This document shows positions 32,957 through 43,789 of a DNA stretch of 64,000 bases, in pieces (positions within the stretch are counted from its first letter, which is position 1; each line of letters starts with the position of its first letter). A model generated the notes under the pieces. It made no database searches. It was given only the letters and a program-made list of their open reading frames with translations, and was not told where the DNA came from. Source of the DNA: Ypsolopha sequella (lineage: Eukaryota > Arthropoda > Insecta > Lepidoptera > Ypsolophidae); contig OW204012.1 of NCBI GenBank assembly GCA_934047225.1, positions 1,922,001 to 1,986,000 of the forward strand, read 5' to 3'. The position numbers and the translations under genes are program-made.

Positions 32957-33987
32957 CAGGGTGGAAAAAATGAAAGGGCCCTGGAGGGGAACTACCTTAA
33001 ATCCTTTAGTTAGCTCATTTCATTTCAAAGGAAACATTCCTTTATTTTTTAAAAGAAACAAAACTGCATTCAAAGATCTTCTAAAATTTGCTTGTCACAC
33101 CCGGGAACTGAACCAACAAAAAATTAAAAAAATGAACCCTCGCTATTTTATTATACGAATCGGTAGGATTATTGTTCAGGATAAAATTTGTCTACTTAAC
33201 TAAAGTCTTACACTCATCTGTTGTACGAGATACCCATGAAATTGAATATTTATTACAAGTTCTTTATTAACAAAACCTAGTACTGTTCACTTGTAAAGTA
33301 ATAATTATACGCCATTATTACACAATGCCACCACGGAATGAAAGCAAAACAAAATTTGAATTTCGAACAAATACTTTTATCGATTTTAAAAATGTTGAAA
33401 GTTATGGTTCTTATGGAACTTCAAATTTGTTGCTCCGCATTGCAAAAAAAATACGTTCCTTTTTTAAACTTTTCGTCAGTACGCCTAGTGCAAGAAGTAA
33501 TTGTGCTCTGCATACATTTATTATTACCATTTATCGATTTTCTTATTGAAGTATTCAACAAGGTACTTAAGATAAATAACATTAGCAAGCTTGTACTTCA
33601 TACGATGTCTTTGGATGTAAGAGAGATAAGAAAATTATAACGTGTCATTTACTTGTTACAAGTGAACAGTACTAGGTATCGTTAACAAGGAACTTGTAAT
33701 AAATATTTAATTTCATGAGTATCTCGTACAACAGATGAGTGTAAGACCAAATGTTTATTAGAAAAATTTTATTCTGAACAATAATCCTACCGATTCGTAT
33801 GATAAAATAGCGAGGGTTTTATTTTTTATTTTTAGTTGGTTCGATTCCCGGGTGAGACAAGCGAATTTCAGAATATCTTTGAATGCAGTTTTGTTTCTTT
33901 TAAAAAATAAAGGAATGTTTCCTTTCAGTAAAATGAGCTAACTAAAGGATTTAAGGTAGTTCCCCTCCAGGGCCCTTTTCCACCCTG
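32957..33987. mobile_element. 1031-bp foldback element, CAGGGTGGAAAA ends, TA target
   Basis: Arms of about 340 bp: CAGGGTGGAAAA at 32957 to CCACCCTG at 33987, pairing through CCCTCGCTATTTTAT and CTAGTACTGTTCAC. The TA target duplication is proven by the empty site in the opposite arm of the large inverted repeat (GTATATATATGCAT near 36430). The central about 330 bp (33310-33640) has overlapping short open frames without motifs. A solo end is at 28440-28529. Confidence 0.85.
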
Positions 33988-34059
33988 TATATGCATAAAA
34001 ACTATAAACACGTAAAAAATGCTTTTCTATGGTTCTAAAAGAGTATTAACTATTTAATT

Positions 34060-35198
34060 ATCATTTTCATTTTTTGCAGCCTCTACCGCAGTGGTACAAT
34101 TCGGTACATGTTAAATTTATTTTAGCACAGTTGCATCTTTTTTGCATCCTACTTTGCATTGACACCTTATTATCTCGAGGCAAATGCTGTCCGCAGCTGG
34201 GTTGTCAGACCAGTGGGGTATCTATTGACTAATTTTCTGCTTCCAGCCCCAATCGGGGGGACTAGGCAGAATTTGTTGTAGCACTAAAGCCTGGCCCCAC
34301 TCATGAACTCCCTGGCAAGCTGCGCGTAAAATATGCTGACAATGGGCCGCTTCTGTTGGTGGTAAATTTTCAATATCTGTTTTTGTAAAAAGATATTTAC
34401 GGCAATGATTGATAGTCGTGCAGGGACAGGGACTTGATCTGAAAAAGTTCATGTAATATGACTTTTCGCTACGATGAATTTAACTTTATATTAATGTTTT
34501 AGTTAGTACTCAGTAATTGGCTAACATACCTATCAAACATGGCTATGACAAACTTATGTAGCACAATCTCTGCCTCATTTATCTTGCCATCTTTAAGATC
34601 CTTAAACCCTTTAGTGGCAAAAGAGAATGAATTCCATGCTTCAAAAGTACTTTTCTTTCCCCTGCCGTTAAAAGACGATACTGTGTCCCATCCACTAAGT
34701 TCGTGGAACACAGGCAAGACCTCCGCTCTTTCAGGACCTTTAAACAAAATAAATTGTCTTATACACACTCACGCTATTAAACTGATTATTTATATATTAT
34801 ACATTCTTGACTATTAAAAGAAACGCTTATACCTAGAGCTGATTCAATCTTGAGGCATGCCAAAAAATTGTGCTTTTTCCCCGTTACCACATGAACCCAT
34901 AATACCTCTAATCTTGGCAATTTCAGTACACATGCCAGAGCGATAACTACCACATCGGTGTTTGCTGTGCATTAACTTCGTATGACCCTGGTCTACTGTA
35001 TCCGCCAAGTGAACCATCATTCGCGTGTCAGACGCTTCAAGTTAAATGGCTCCAATTTTGGCAGTTCACGAGCAACATTGGAAAGAACAGATTACCCTTC
35101 GCTACATAAATTTCTTTATTGATGGACAAGTCCATCGGGTGATATTTGAACGACAGGAGTCCAAACAGCTCTTCTTTATTCGTGTCATCCTGGAATAA
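34060..35198 (-). pseudogene. Transposon-associated gene, spliced, inactivated
   Basis: Minus-strand order: LFGLLSFKYHPMDL (about 35160), then DTRMMVHLADTVDQGH in another frame (about 35025), VLPVFHELSGWDTVSSF with GRGKK (34768-34530), a 91-bp intron (34439-34529), LPPTEAAHCQHILRA and PSPPDWGWKQK (34438-34225), a TAG, then IPHWSDNPAA, RCQCKVGCKK and a shifted LTCTELYHCGRGCKK before a stop. I recall a family of uncharacterised, high-copy proteins in cnidarians and arthropods with HEEADTRMMLH, FH-TGCDTVSxFxGRGK, LPPT--AL--H-RA and a Cys-rich end; I cannot name it with certainty. Here the GCD Cys is Trp. Several frameshifts and stops make it non-functional, and the N-terminal part is missing. 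Confidence 0.7.
34439..34529 (-). other. Intron of the 34-35 kb pseudogene
   Basis: Minus strand: donor TTTGATAG|GTATGT and acceptor ACTTTTTCAG|ATCAAG, 91 bp. Splicing keeps one frame from the GWDTVSSF exon into the LPPT exon. A retained intron means this is not a processed copy. Confidence 0.75.
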
Positions 35199-35201
35199 AA
35201 A

Positions 35202-35424
35202 TATGACGCGCAGTTTGCCAGGGAGTTCATGAGTGGGGCCAGGCTTTAGTGCTGCAACAAATTCTGCCTAGTCCCCCCGATTGGGGCTGGAAGCAGAAAA
35301 ATAGCCAATAGATACCCCACTGGTCTGACAACCCAGCTGCGGACAGCATTTGCCTCGAGATAACAAGGTGTCAAATGCAAAGTAGGATGCAAAAAAGATG
35401 CAACTGTGCTAAAATAAATTTAAC
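35202..35424 (+). pseudogene. Inverted second copy of the gene's 3' coding end
   Basis: Plus strand reads RAVCQGVHEWGQALVLQQIL, then PSPPDWGWKQKNSQ, TAG (35309-35311), IPHWSDNPAADSICLEI. It carries the same nonsense codon as the opposite arm (34222-34224). It also shares a short A-run that shifts the frame before the RCNC Cys cluster, plus its own extra base after TGTCAA. The coding copy stops at about 35424, where an insertion of about 900 bp begins; arm homology resumes at GTAGAAGCTGCAAAAAATG (36324). Confidence 0.75.
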
Positions 35425-36323
35425 CCCCACTTCATTCTGGACTCATCTGGGTCTAGAATCCCCTCAAATACCAAAAGTCTAGCTAAATCAACGTACAGCG
35501 TGCAGCCACCGTGCCTCGAGTATCTACGTTTCATCAACCCCTTTTTCTAACCCAGACAACTGCAATATTATATTTTACACACACACCCACACACTTTACT
35601 ATATTATCCGATAATTACATAATCATTTATCTAATTAAAAATATAACGTCGCGCGCAACTTACGAAGCTATGAAAGTGTTATTCGTTAAACGTCTTACGG
35701 AATGTCGAATCAAAAGTGGTTTTACATAGTGATTTCGTCATTAATGTGTTTCGTTTTCCCTTGGATTTTCAATGGCAATAATAGCCTTGAACTATAGCTG
35801 AGTTCCAGAATACAGCCAAATCGTATCATTTAACAAATACCTAGTACATTAGTTTTTCTTGAATACTTTATTTTCCTTTGTTGAATTATGATATACATTG
35901 TTTTGAGCATAACCGTTTTGTAACATAACGTTCTAATCTACTAGACGATCACACAAATAAATCACGACCAATGATTTAATTTGTAATTAATAAATCGATG
36001 TACTCCTCAAGTATGTCATAATAACGTAGGAGATGTAGAAAGGTATATATGCATTACTATAACCTCATTATACGGATTGTACCGCTTCCAGCGGTCATCT
36101 CTTAATTATTAAATAAATACATGCTAAGTACTATAAGTACATTAGACAGTATTATGACTGTACATAACACATATGTATATACATCTATAAGCAGGATATT
36201 TATTTCTCTTACAGAAGATAGGACTAGTCCAGAACCTATTTGTTAAAGATTGGTACTCGTGACCAGGAACACAATTGTCTTCTTACAGCAGTACTTACTT
36301 ACTTCACACCTAGAACTATTTTT
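35425..36323. other. Insertion in right arm of the large inverted repeat
   Basis: Absent from the left arm, which runs directly from ATAAATTTAA to GGTAGAGGCTGC on the minus strand. It contains a CA-rich stretch near 35580 similar in style to 8450-8540 and an AATAAATACATGC near 36109, so it may be or contain a LINE 3' end. No clear termini. Confidence 0.4.
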
Positions 36324-37036
36324 TATAGATGGTAGAAGCTGCAAAAAATGAAAAAAAATGATAATTAAATAGTTAATACTCTTTTAGAACCATAGAAAAG
36401 CATTTTTTACGTGTTTATAGTTTTTATGCATATATATACTTTTATAAATACACTATACATAGATATACTTTTATCAGGTTAGTTAATAAGTAGTAGTAAA
36501 AGAAGAGCTCACCGACATTATTTTATTTTTTTTTATTGTTTTTCCTTTAAAAATCCAATAAAACTTATATTTTTATTTATCTGCATAAAATAGGCTTTCG
36601 TAACGTATTTTTTGTTACTTAAAAAAACCTGAGGTTTTTTTTTGTGGCGCCTGAAAGTAAAAAGTATTTCATAAAATTTTAATGTATGTAAAAATTTTCA
36701 ATAAATTACTTAAAATATCACAATTTTTTATGCCAGAAATGAATTTTACGTCCTTAGTTTACCTGAAAAAGACACCCATCTTGATGTAGTTGACAAACTC
36801 AGACAGTTAAATTTTTTTAAATGACGCTTGGCGCAGTGCATTTTTGAACCCCCTCCCCCCCCAAATTGAAGAGGCTCCCGAAGGCTACCGATCTTTATCG
36901 GTAGATATTGGTCCAATAAACAATTGTGGCAAGTGGCATCCTTTCTTCCGGAAAACTAAACTGATGCCTTTTTTGGGGTCTAACAGTCTAAGCTAAAGTG
37001 GGGTCTTTTTACCATACTTGCTCTCTCGCACATTAA

Positions 37037-37527
37037 GGCGAATGGATACGCCAACTGCAATTTGGACCTGTCTTTGAAGGCCTACTCCTCCCACACGGGT
37101 GGTCCAAAAACTTTCATAAAAATATATGATAGGCATTATTGAGTCGAAAATAAATTTTAAGTTTCATAAACCGTTTTTCCATTGTAAGTTTTGACAAAAA
37201 ACATCGAAAGTCATCGAAAGTTTCACATGATTAACACAAGAATTCTCTTACTCCTTCCAAACGCCTAAAGCGATTTTAATTATTATTTCACCAAATTATA
37301 GGAAATTTTTAGATCTAAAAAATTTTAGTTCAAATTTTTTCTTCCCTTCATGGCGTCCATGTGAAAAGTATTATTTTCTCCTATTTTGCGCTAGCCGGAG
37401 ACGCAGTGGTTGTCGTAACAGCCACTTTTCAAGGCACGCTGAAATGAACATTATTTCAATGTCGTTTCCGTTGATATTTGTACCGACACACATCGAGTTG
37501 CTTATTTAGCGTGGTCATAATTATGTC
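37037..37527 (+). mobile_element. TTAA-bounded element, subfamily 4
   Basis: TTAA at 37033-37036 and 37528-37531. It shares AGGCCTACTCCTCC near the left end, and TATTTTCTCCTATTT and GTCGTTTCCGTTGATAT near the right, with 59716-60182. It is the first of four abutting TTAA segments. Confidence 0.65.
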
Positions 37528-37531
37528 TTAA

Positions 37532-37945
37532 GGTGATATATCGTCCGTGCAAAGGTCTCCGTTACTCCAGGCGGAAAGACCCGCAGTGCGAGAGGGACGG
37601 AATCGGGGAGTATTAACAAAAAGTCGGTTTTAAATTAGTACAAAATTAACTAAAATAGCTATGAAAATTTCCATAACTAGTGATTTGTATTGTTAAAACC
37701 CATCTAAATAAATATTTCTGAAGTCTGTACGCTATCCCAATTTGTCAGAATATCAAAAAAAGTGTGAATTTGGACCTCATTTTAATAACTATTTCTATCA
37801 AGTGAAATTTCTCCAATCGCGTTTCTGATAGACCAAAATCTAGATAAAAGTTCCGAAATTGTTATACTAATTTATTTAACTTGGGACTTCTTTTGAACAG
37901 CAGATAAATAACTGCAAAAAGTGTCCATTTTGACGATATACCCCC
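37532..37945 (+). mobile_element. TTAA-bounded element, subfamily 1, intact ends
   Basis: TTAA at 37528-37531 and 37946-37949, each shared with a neighbour. Ends GGTGATATATCGTCCGTGC and TTTGACGATATACCCCC. It contains the head motif with GCAGTGCGAGAGGGACGG. 414 bp, noncoding. Confidence 0.85.
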
Positions 37946-37949
37946 TTAA

Positions 37950-38120
37950 GGCGATGTGTAACAAAAATACGGATGATTCTTTTCTGTGTATTTCATGAAA
38001 TACACGGAAACGAGCGGTCACGCGCCTGACCTAAATTTGACTTGTAATTACCTTTTTATACCCCTATAAATTAGCGCCAATATAGAGACCGTTCGAACGC
38101 GTATTTGAGCAACACTTTTC
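37950..38120 (+). mobile_element. TTAA-bounded segment related to the subfamily 3 right end
   Basis: 171 bp between TTAA at 37946-37949 and 38121-38124. It begins GGCGATGTGTAACAAAAATACGG and GTGTATTTCATGAAATACAC, the inverse complement of the right end of the adjacent element. It is either a partial inverted copy or the distal part of one longer element 37950-38528. Confidence 0.65.
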
Positions 38121-38124
38121 TTAA

Positions 38125-38528
38125 GAGGCTATGCGAATTTTATTTTTGTCACTGTCACTCCAAGCGAAAAATCGCGCAGTGCGAGAGGGGAAATTCAGGA
38201 CAAAAGGCAAAAAAGTTGGTTTTATATTTTTAATACAAAAACTAAAATAGCTAGCAAAATTTCAAACATCAAATCTTTAGATATTGTTGAGACACACCTA
38301 ATAAAATATGTTAGAGTTCTGTATATTGTTTCTATCCGTCAAACGAGGAGAAAAAGTGTGTTTGAAGACATCATTTCAACAATTATTTCTAACGAGGAAA
38401 CATGTTTTCCAATTTCAAAACCCTAGATTATATAGTCAAAATGCATATAGCAGAAACTGATTATAATTTTCCGTGTATTTCATGAAATACAAAGAAAAGA
38501 AACACCCGTATTTTTTTCGCATATCGCC
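38125..38528 (+). mobile_element. TTAA-bounded element, subfamily 3
   Basis: TTAA at 38121-38124 and 38529-38532. The left end is GAGGCTATGCGAATTTT and the right end is TTTTTTTCGCATATCGCC. Head motif CACTCCAAGCGAAAAATCGC with GCAGTGCGAGAGG. It aligns along its length with 19903-20309. Confidence 0.8.
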
Positions 38529-38726
38529 TTAAAACCACGTATTCAACAGATTTATGAAATGAAACGATTGTTTATTTCAAGGTCGTTTTACGCCCTTTCA
38601 ATTGATACCAAATAGGTCTCTCATATTTGGTTTCAAATAGGAATTAAAATGGATTGAAGTAAATTTTTCTAAAGTAGCGATTTTTTTGACGCCGAGTGTA
38701 TATTATATTATATTAAATTTTATAGG

Positions 38727-39092
38727 TGGTAGAGCTGATGCCGGGCTCGACTGTGGAGGTACCACCATCTTACTTGGAGACCACCTCGAAGTAATTCGGG
38801 GGAGAGTAAGGGGACAGCTCACAGGCAAAAAACCAGGAGGCCCACCGTGCCTGGGACCGATGGATGGCGGTATATCCATCCCTAATAGCCGGGCCTTATA
38901 TGGAACAGACTGGTGACGGGTAGCGGCGTCACTGGTGTGAAGAATCCGGCAGCGCGCTCACCAACCCGCCTGCCCAGCGTGTGTGAGTATGGGAAATTCT
39001 TCCAGGATGACCGCCGGCAGTGGCTAAGTCCTGGAAAGGCTTATGTCCAGCAGTGGACGAACTAGGCTGATGAATGGATGGATGATATTATA
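38727..39092 (+). mobile_element. LINE-like 3' end, GGATG-tailed, complete copy
   Basis: Begins GGTGGTAGAGCTGATGCCGG and passes GTGGAGGTACCACCATC (a short inverted repeat) and CCGATGGATGGCGGTATATC. It ends GTCCAGCAGTGGACGAACTA, then (GGAT)n at 39078-39090. Three copies here share the same 5' edge (52940, 63705, this one), but the 40.5-kb copy continues further, so the edge need not be a true start. Confidence 0.7.
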
Positions 39093-39454
39093 AGTAAGGA
39101 TTTGATATTAAAATAATATTCCATAGACACCCCACAATATGTTGACAGCGTTTGTATGGAGGTTTGCGCGTAACGATGCCTATTAAAGATCTATCCAGGA
39201 GGAACCTAGAAAAAAGTTCAAAAATGTTACACAATCAAACTACATATAGTAGCTTCTTCCTGAAAAAGAGTCCCAATACTTTTACAGTAGCGCCTTTACT
39301 TGCGGTGAGCGTGTAAGATATACTCCCTCCCTCTCTCTGACAAGCCTGCCACCCCCGCTCCCCGCGCGATTCCCTTTGTCGTCTGTCCCTGTAACGACGC
39401 GGGCGACCACTGACTTATCGAATTTGCCTATATCATAGACTAAGTATTACTACA

Positions 39455-40010
39455 GTAGAGCCACTGAGTGATGGCGCCTATGACGTTTAAATGCCTACAA
39501 AGTATCGTAATTATTTATAAGCAAGTGTGAATTAAAAAATGTAATACTTCATTGTTGATAGTGATGTACTACTTGTTTCGGTTATTATTTTTCGATTTGA
39601 ATGTTGCTTTATTGTGCAATAGAATTCGTATAGAAACAAAGATTTTTTTTTTAAAAAGTGTCTCATTTTTAATAGGTCGTGTTTGAGGTCGCCAAGTTAC
39701 GCAATAATATTTAATTAAAAACAAAACAATGACGAAGTTAAACTAAACGAAAATAAATGATAGTAAAATACTTTTTTCGATTTAGATATTTAAACATCTC
39801 TTAGGGGCCCCGGGGCACTACACCGCATAGCCCTCCGATAGCTACGCCACTGGTTTTGGCACATTTTCCTTTTGTATCATTATGTTGAATGTTGAATGAC
39901 GTGTCTAATGTTGAGTAAACTCACACTTGATTTTTATTTTTACCCGAAATTTGAAATGTACCTCATCACTAAATGCAGCTGTCATAAGTGCCATCACTCA
40001 GTGGCCCTAC
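39455..40010. mobile_element. Inverted-repeat element, GCCACTGAGTGATGGC ends
   Basis: GTAGAGCCACTGAGTGATGG at 39455 pairs with CCATCACTCAGTGGCCCTAC ending at 40010 with one mismatch. The 556-bp interior has no transposase. No clear target duplication. Confidence 0.7.
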
Positions 40011-40425
40011 CTTACGTATAGACTAGCAGTTCTCATACATCAGTTTGTAGCCACAAAAAAGGTGTAAAATTCTAACGAACTCTGGCGTTGCTAAATCCTC
40101 TAACGAACACGATGCTAAAAAAGACCGATTGGTGACAACGATGTCACGTTACATAAAAATAATTCCCACTTCGATAATAGATGGCGCTGAAATATTCACT
40201 GTTAGTGTTGCCAACTTAGCGCCATCTAGTTTTGCTAAGCAAAGCTATTACAGCCACATGTTTACTTGGTAACCATGATATTTCCTTGGAGCCAATTAAA
40301 CAAATTATGCTTATTTGCAACACTTGGCTACACCTAGTGTCGTAAGGGCGAGTGAAAAATTTAGTTGGAGTTGTCGGTCTATATGTAGTAATACCACAAA
40401 ATAAAATTGTAATACTTAGTCTATG

Positions 40426-40513
40426 CCTATATTACCCGTCCAAGACAAACAGGCCAATGAGCCAACCAATAATCGACTCTATCAAAAACTAATAAAGTCT
40501 TTGCCATTGGCCT
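40426..40513 (-). mobile_element. Short element, inverse copy at 45938-46052
   Basis: The inverse complement of 45962-46050 over AATGGCAAAGACTTTATT and ATTAT-GTTGGCTC-TTGGCC. Its edge is TATTACCCGTCC. At 45938 the same TATTACCCGTCC occurs at the opposite edge, so this is probably a small inverted-repeat element. Confidence 0.5.
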
Positions 40514-40529
40514 TATTGTGTTGGATGAC

Positions 40530-40985
40530 CATCCATCCATCAACCTGCTGGTGGACATATGCCTTTCATAGATTTGCCACTCTTGGCGGTCCTCCTGTAA
40601 GAATTGCCCATACTCACACACGCTGGGCAGGCGGGTTGGTGAGGTGCTGAAACCCTCGCACCGGTGACGCCGCTGTCTATCACCTATCACCTCCTGTTTA
40701 AAATCCGGAAGTTGGGGATGGATATACCCGCATCAATCGGTCCCAGGCATGGTGGTCCACCTGGTTGTACCAGGTTTGAGAGCTACCTCCACAGTAAAGC
40801 CCGGCATCAGCTGTACTACCTCCAACATGTAGTAGATACTAACTCGGGAGGGTGCGGCAGATAGCTGAGCCCGCCATCACAGCCGGTGGACCCGTCCAAG
40901 GCGGGGCGGCATATGTACCGGTGACGGCACCCATTCACTCCACACGTAAGTGCCAGCATCCATATGCAGAGGCACAGGAACTTGA
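40530..40985 (-). mobile_element. LINE-like 3' end, longer copy
   Basis: Minus-strand copy with (GGAT)n at 40530-40540. It extends beyond the common edge (about 40826) into another 150 bp of GC-rich sequence, including GGACGGGTCCACCGGCTGTG. That suggests it retains more of the parent element's 3' region than the other copies. It directly precedes the 28-bp minisatellite. Confidence 0.6.
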
Positions 40986-40997
40986 GTAGCTTGTCCT

Positions 40998-41452
40998 GGT
41001 GACGAGGGGGTAACGTTAGTGACGTGGTGACGAGGGGGTAACGTTAGTGCCGTGGTGACGAGGGGGTAACGTTAGTGACGTGGTAACGAGGGGGTAATGT
41101 TAGTGACGTGGTGACGAGGGGGTAACGATAGTGACGTAGTGACGAGGGGGTAACGTTAGTGACGTGGTGACGAGGGGGTAACGATAGTGACGTGGTGACG
41201 AGGGGGTAACGCTAGTGACGTGGTGACGAGGGGGTAACGTTAGTGACGTGGTGACGAGGGGGTAACGATAGTGACGTGGTAACGAGGGGGTAACGTTATT
41301 GACGTGGTAACGAGGGGGTAACGTTAGTGACGTGGTGACGAGGGGGTAACGTTAGTGACGTGGTGACGAGGGGGTAACGTTAGTGACGTGGTGACGAGGG
41401 GGTAACGTCAGTGACGTGATGACGAGTGGGTAACGTTAGTGACGTGGTGACA
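40998..41452 (+). repeat. 28-bp minisatellite, about 16 copies
   Basis: The core is GACGAGGGGGTAACGTTAG then TGACGTGGT, repeated with point variants (GTTAG, GATAG, GCTAG; GGTGAC or GGTAAC). CpG-rich relative to its surroundings. It contains stops and is not coding. Confidence 0.95.
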
Positions 41453-41739
41453 TGGCAGGGAGAGACTTTACGTTCTCCTTGCGATAACGCTGGAGGTACA
41501 GTCCAATCCTTAGTGAGCTAACCAGGCCTGTACTTGCTATTCTATGAAGGGCTGCTTTGATTAGGTACTTACAAGTATTACTGTACAAGGGTAAGAGAGA
41601 AAAGTGTCGGGCCACGCGCAGTGTAGGTTTCTGTAGTTGCCCGTCAGTACATTTTATAAGTTGGTCGACTATTACTCGTTAACTTGTAAAGCCTACTTAG
41701 CTGTGATAGTTTTCCTTTTAACCTCTATATATAAAGAGT

Positions 41740-41825
41740 CACTGAGCTAAGCAGCAGACAGACAGACAGACGGACGGATGGACGATACTATAAGGGTTCC
41801 TTGTTGACTACGGATTTCTAAAAAG
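41740..41825 (+). repeat. Fragment of the GGTACGGAACCCT family
   Basis: GACAGACAGACGGACGGATG followed by AAGGGTTCC and TTTCTAAAAA, the diverged 3' part of the family. Confidence 0.45.
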
Positions 41826-42001
41826 CATGTCTATCGAAAAACCTAGGCAATGTCATACAAGAAAATCGTACTTAGTAGAAATTCTGCAGTTATGTGAATG
41901 AGAATTAATTAACACTTAATTTTTCCAAAACTCTTATTAATACTTTTATTATCACAACAAATTGATAAGCTATTCTGAAGTCAGTTAAAAACTTACATCC
42001 T

Positions 42002-42107
42002 AGAAGTCAACTTGAGACCTGGCGAGCGAGAGATACCTACATAGTATGAGCAATCGCAGACAAGGAAAGAAAAACAGGGTCACAAGTTCAATTGGCCGGG
42101 CTGTAAA
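42002..42107. mobile_element. Diverged copy of the 55549-55665 MITE
   Basis: Shares GAGACCTGGCGAGCGAGAGATA, split here as CTGGCGAGCGAGAGAT, then AGTATGAGCAATCGCAG and CAATTGGCCGGGCTGTA with the element at 55549. The left terminus is eroded. Confidence 0.55.
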
Positions 42108-42400
42108 TTATGACTCACCATGTTCATTTGTCCGAAGGCAGTTATTACGGTGGTGGCGAGGTTCTGAAACAATTCGTAATATATAACATTATTATCAAAG
42201 CATAGGGTTATGATAGTGATCTTTGTCATAATAATAGTTAGTATAATTTCCTAACTTATATTATGATTCCTTTAGAATTAACGTTAATTAGTTAATAGAT
42301 GAAATGACTGTAAAAGTAGATAAACTATATGGAACAGGTAGACAAAGGTATTATATTTTTTTCCGTCATGACATAATTTTCTCCTCTCTTGAATTTTTAA

Positions 42401-42832
42401 GGGGCTCCACAATGCTAAACATCCGTTTTGCATTGGATTCAGTTCCGTCAAAGTAGATGGTAAAAATTTGAAAAAAAATAAATAGGCGTATCTTTTGACT
42501 CAATGCAATTATTAATTACCTACACTTTATAAGTAAACATACTTTCAATCTTCTTTTAGTTATAATACTTTAAAAAAAGCATGAATTTCACGAAAAAAGC
42601 GATTCAGTTTCCATATTTCAAAACATATTGAAACGAAACCAACACATCCAGAAACGTACTAGAAAAAAACATCTTTATTACATAAAGAAATTACATATAT
42701 TTAATGTCCTAATGTAGCCGCGATTTCAAAATAACTAAAGTTTTGCGTGCGCGGCATCTGATTAGAGCAGGATAGACAGTTAAAAAACAAAAGCGTTAGA
42801 GCAGAACTGAATTTTAGCGTTGTGCAGCCCCT
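42401..42832 (-). mobile_element. TTAA-bounded element, CACAATGCTAAA family, intact ends
   Basis: TTAA at 42397-42400 and 42833-42836. Ends GGGGCTCCACAATGCTAAA and TTTAGCGTTGTGCAGCCCC. This is the uninterrupted counterpart of 25726-26401. 432 bp, noncoding. Confidence 0.85.
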
Positions 42833-42836
42833 TAAT

Positions 42837-43577
42837 GTCTTTATTAAATTAAATTATAGGCTTACTTTTTAGTTGTAACTATTATTATGAAAAAAAAAAG
42901 ACATGATCTTGCTAAGTTTCTTGCCCTTCTTCTTAGCAAGACTAATCGAATGAGCGGAGTTATGCATATATTTATTATATGTATTGCATATATTTATAAT
43001 ATTATTTATTCCTTATTTCTATATTTTTATTTATTCAAGTGTATTTTTTTTTAATTAAATTTAAGTAAATCCAACCTTTATTATTCCCCTGCGTATTTCC
43101 TCATATTATTATTTATGACATTAAACTATTAATTACCTATACACATATATTACTTAATTACTTATATTACATTAAAACTGACCTATAATAAGTGTATCTG
43201 TTATACCTACATTAAGAACATACACATAAATATATTTCATATTTAATTTCATTTCACTTCAAAATCGATAAGTTATCTAGCGTGAATACAGAACTATACG
43301 TGGAACGCCATGTTATCCATCTAGACCAGATGTTTTCAAAGTGGATATCTAGATTTCTACTACCTTTATGATAAAGTTCGATTTAATACTCGAAATTAGT
43401 TTTGAAAATCGAACTTTCCGGGCCCCGTTGCGGAATTACTATCAGGTCAGTTTGAAATATCGTATTGAAATTTCATTTATTGCAAAATTAGGTTCTTTTT
43501 GACGTTTGTCTTCATTTCATGCTAAATTAGGTTCTTTTTGACGTCCTTAGTTTGTCTGTACAATCGAAATTCCCTGC
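42837..43577. other. No gene seen
   Basis: Strongly AT-rich, including (TATTTA)-like runs near 42970-43060. No coding frames with motifs. Confidence 0.5.
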
Positions 43578-43789
43578 GTTCCGATTGACGACATAATCGA
43601 TTATATCGCGTCTGACACTCTTTTTTCGCAAAATGATACTGGCCACAAATAAAAGCCGCCGGCCGAAGCCTGAAAAAAAAAGGTAAAAACCGCGCCGTGC
43701 TTTGCAAAGTCATAAAATACATTAAATTTGAAAGGAAAAATTCAATATTTAAAAACATAAATCAGGTAGTAGAAAAAGTATCGTTCACA

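Larger units (their letters stand above)
32249..36963. mobile_element. Large inverted duplication carrying a transposon-like gene
   Basis: Left arm 32249-34343 and right arm 35199-36963 are inverted copies of each other (CAGTTTAGTTTTTCGG at the left edge, CCGGAAAACTAAACTG at the right). Both arms hold the 3' coding end and downstream sequence of one gene; its middle lies once between them (34344-35198). Later insertions lengthen both arms: 32752-32922 and 32957-33987 on the left, about 35425-36323 on the right. Each is absent from the opposite arm. Arms differ by scattered substitutions and small indels. It could be a long-terminal-inverted-repeat element with two identical ends, or a snap-back inverted duplication. 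No target duplication is evident. Confidence 0.8.

Noticed and set aside
33325..33640. Two overlapping frames of 74 and 100 codons in the centre of the 32957-33987 foldback
   Set aside because: No motif, biased AT composition, and different frames overlapping. The solo-end copy at 28440 gives no support.
38727..39092. tRNA-derived SINE with a pol III promoter
   Set aside because: A GGCTCGACT resembling a B box exists near the left edge, but no A box at proper spacing, and one copy (40530-40985) extends past the supposed start.
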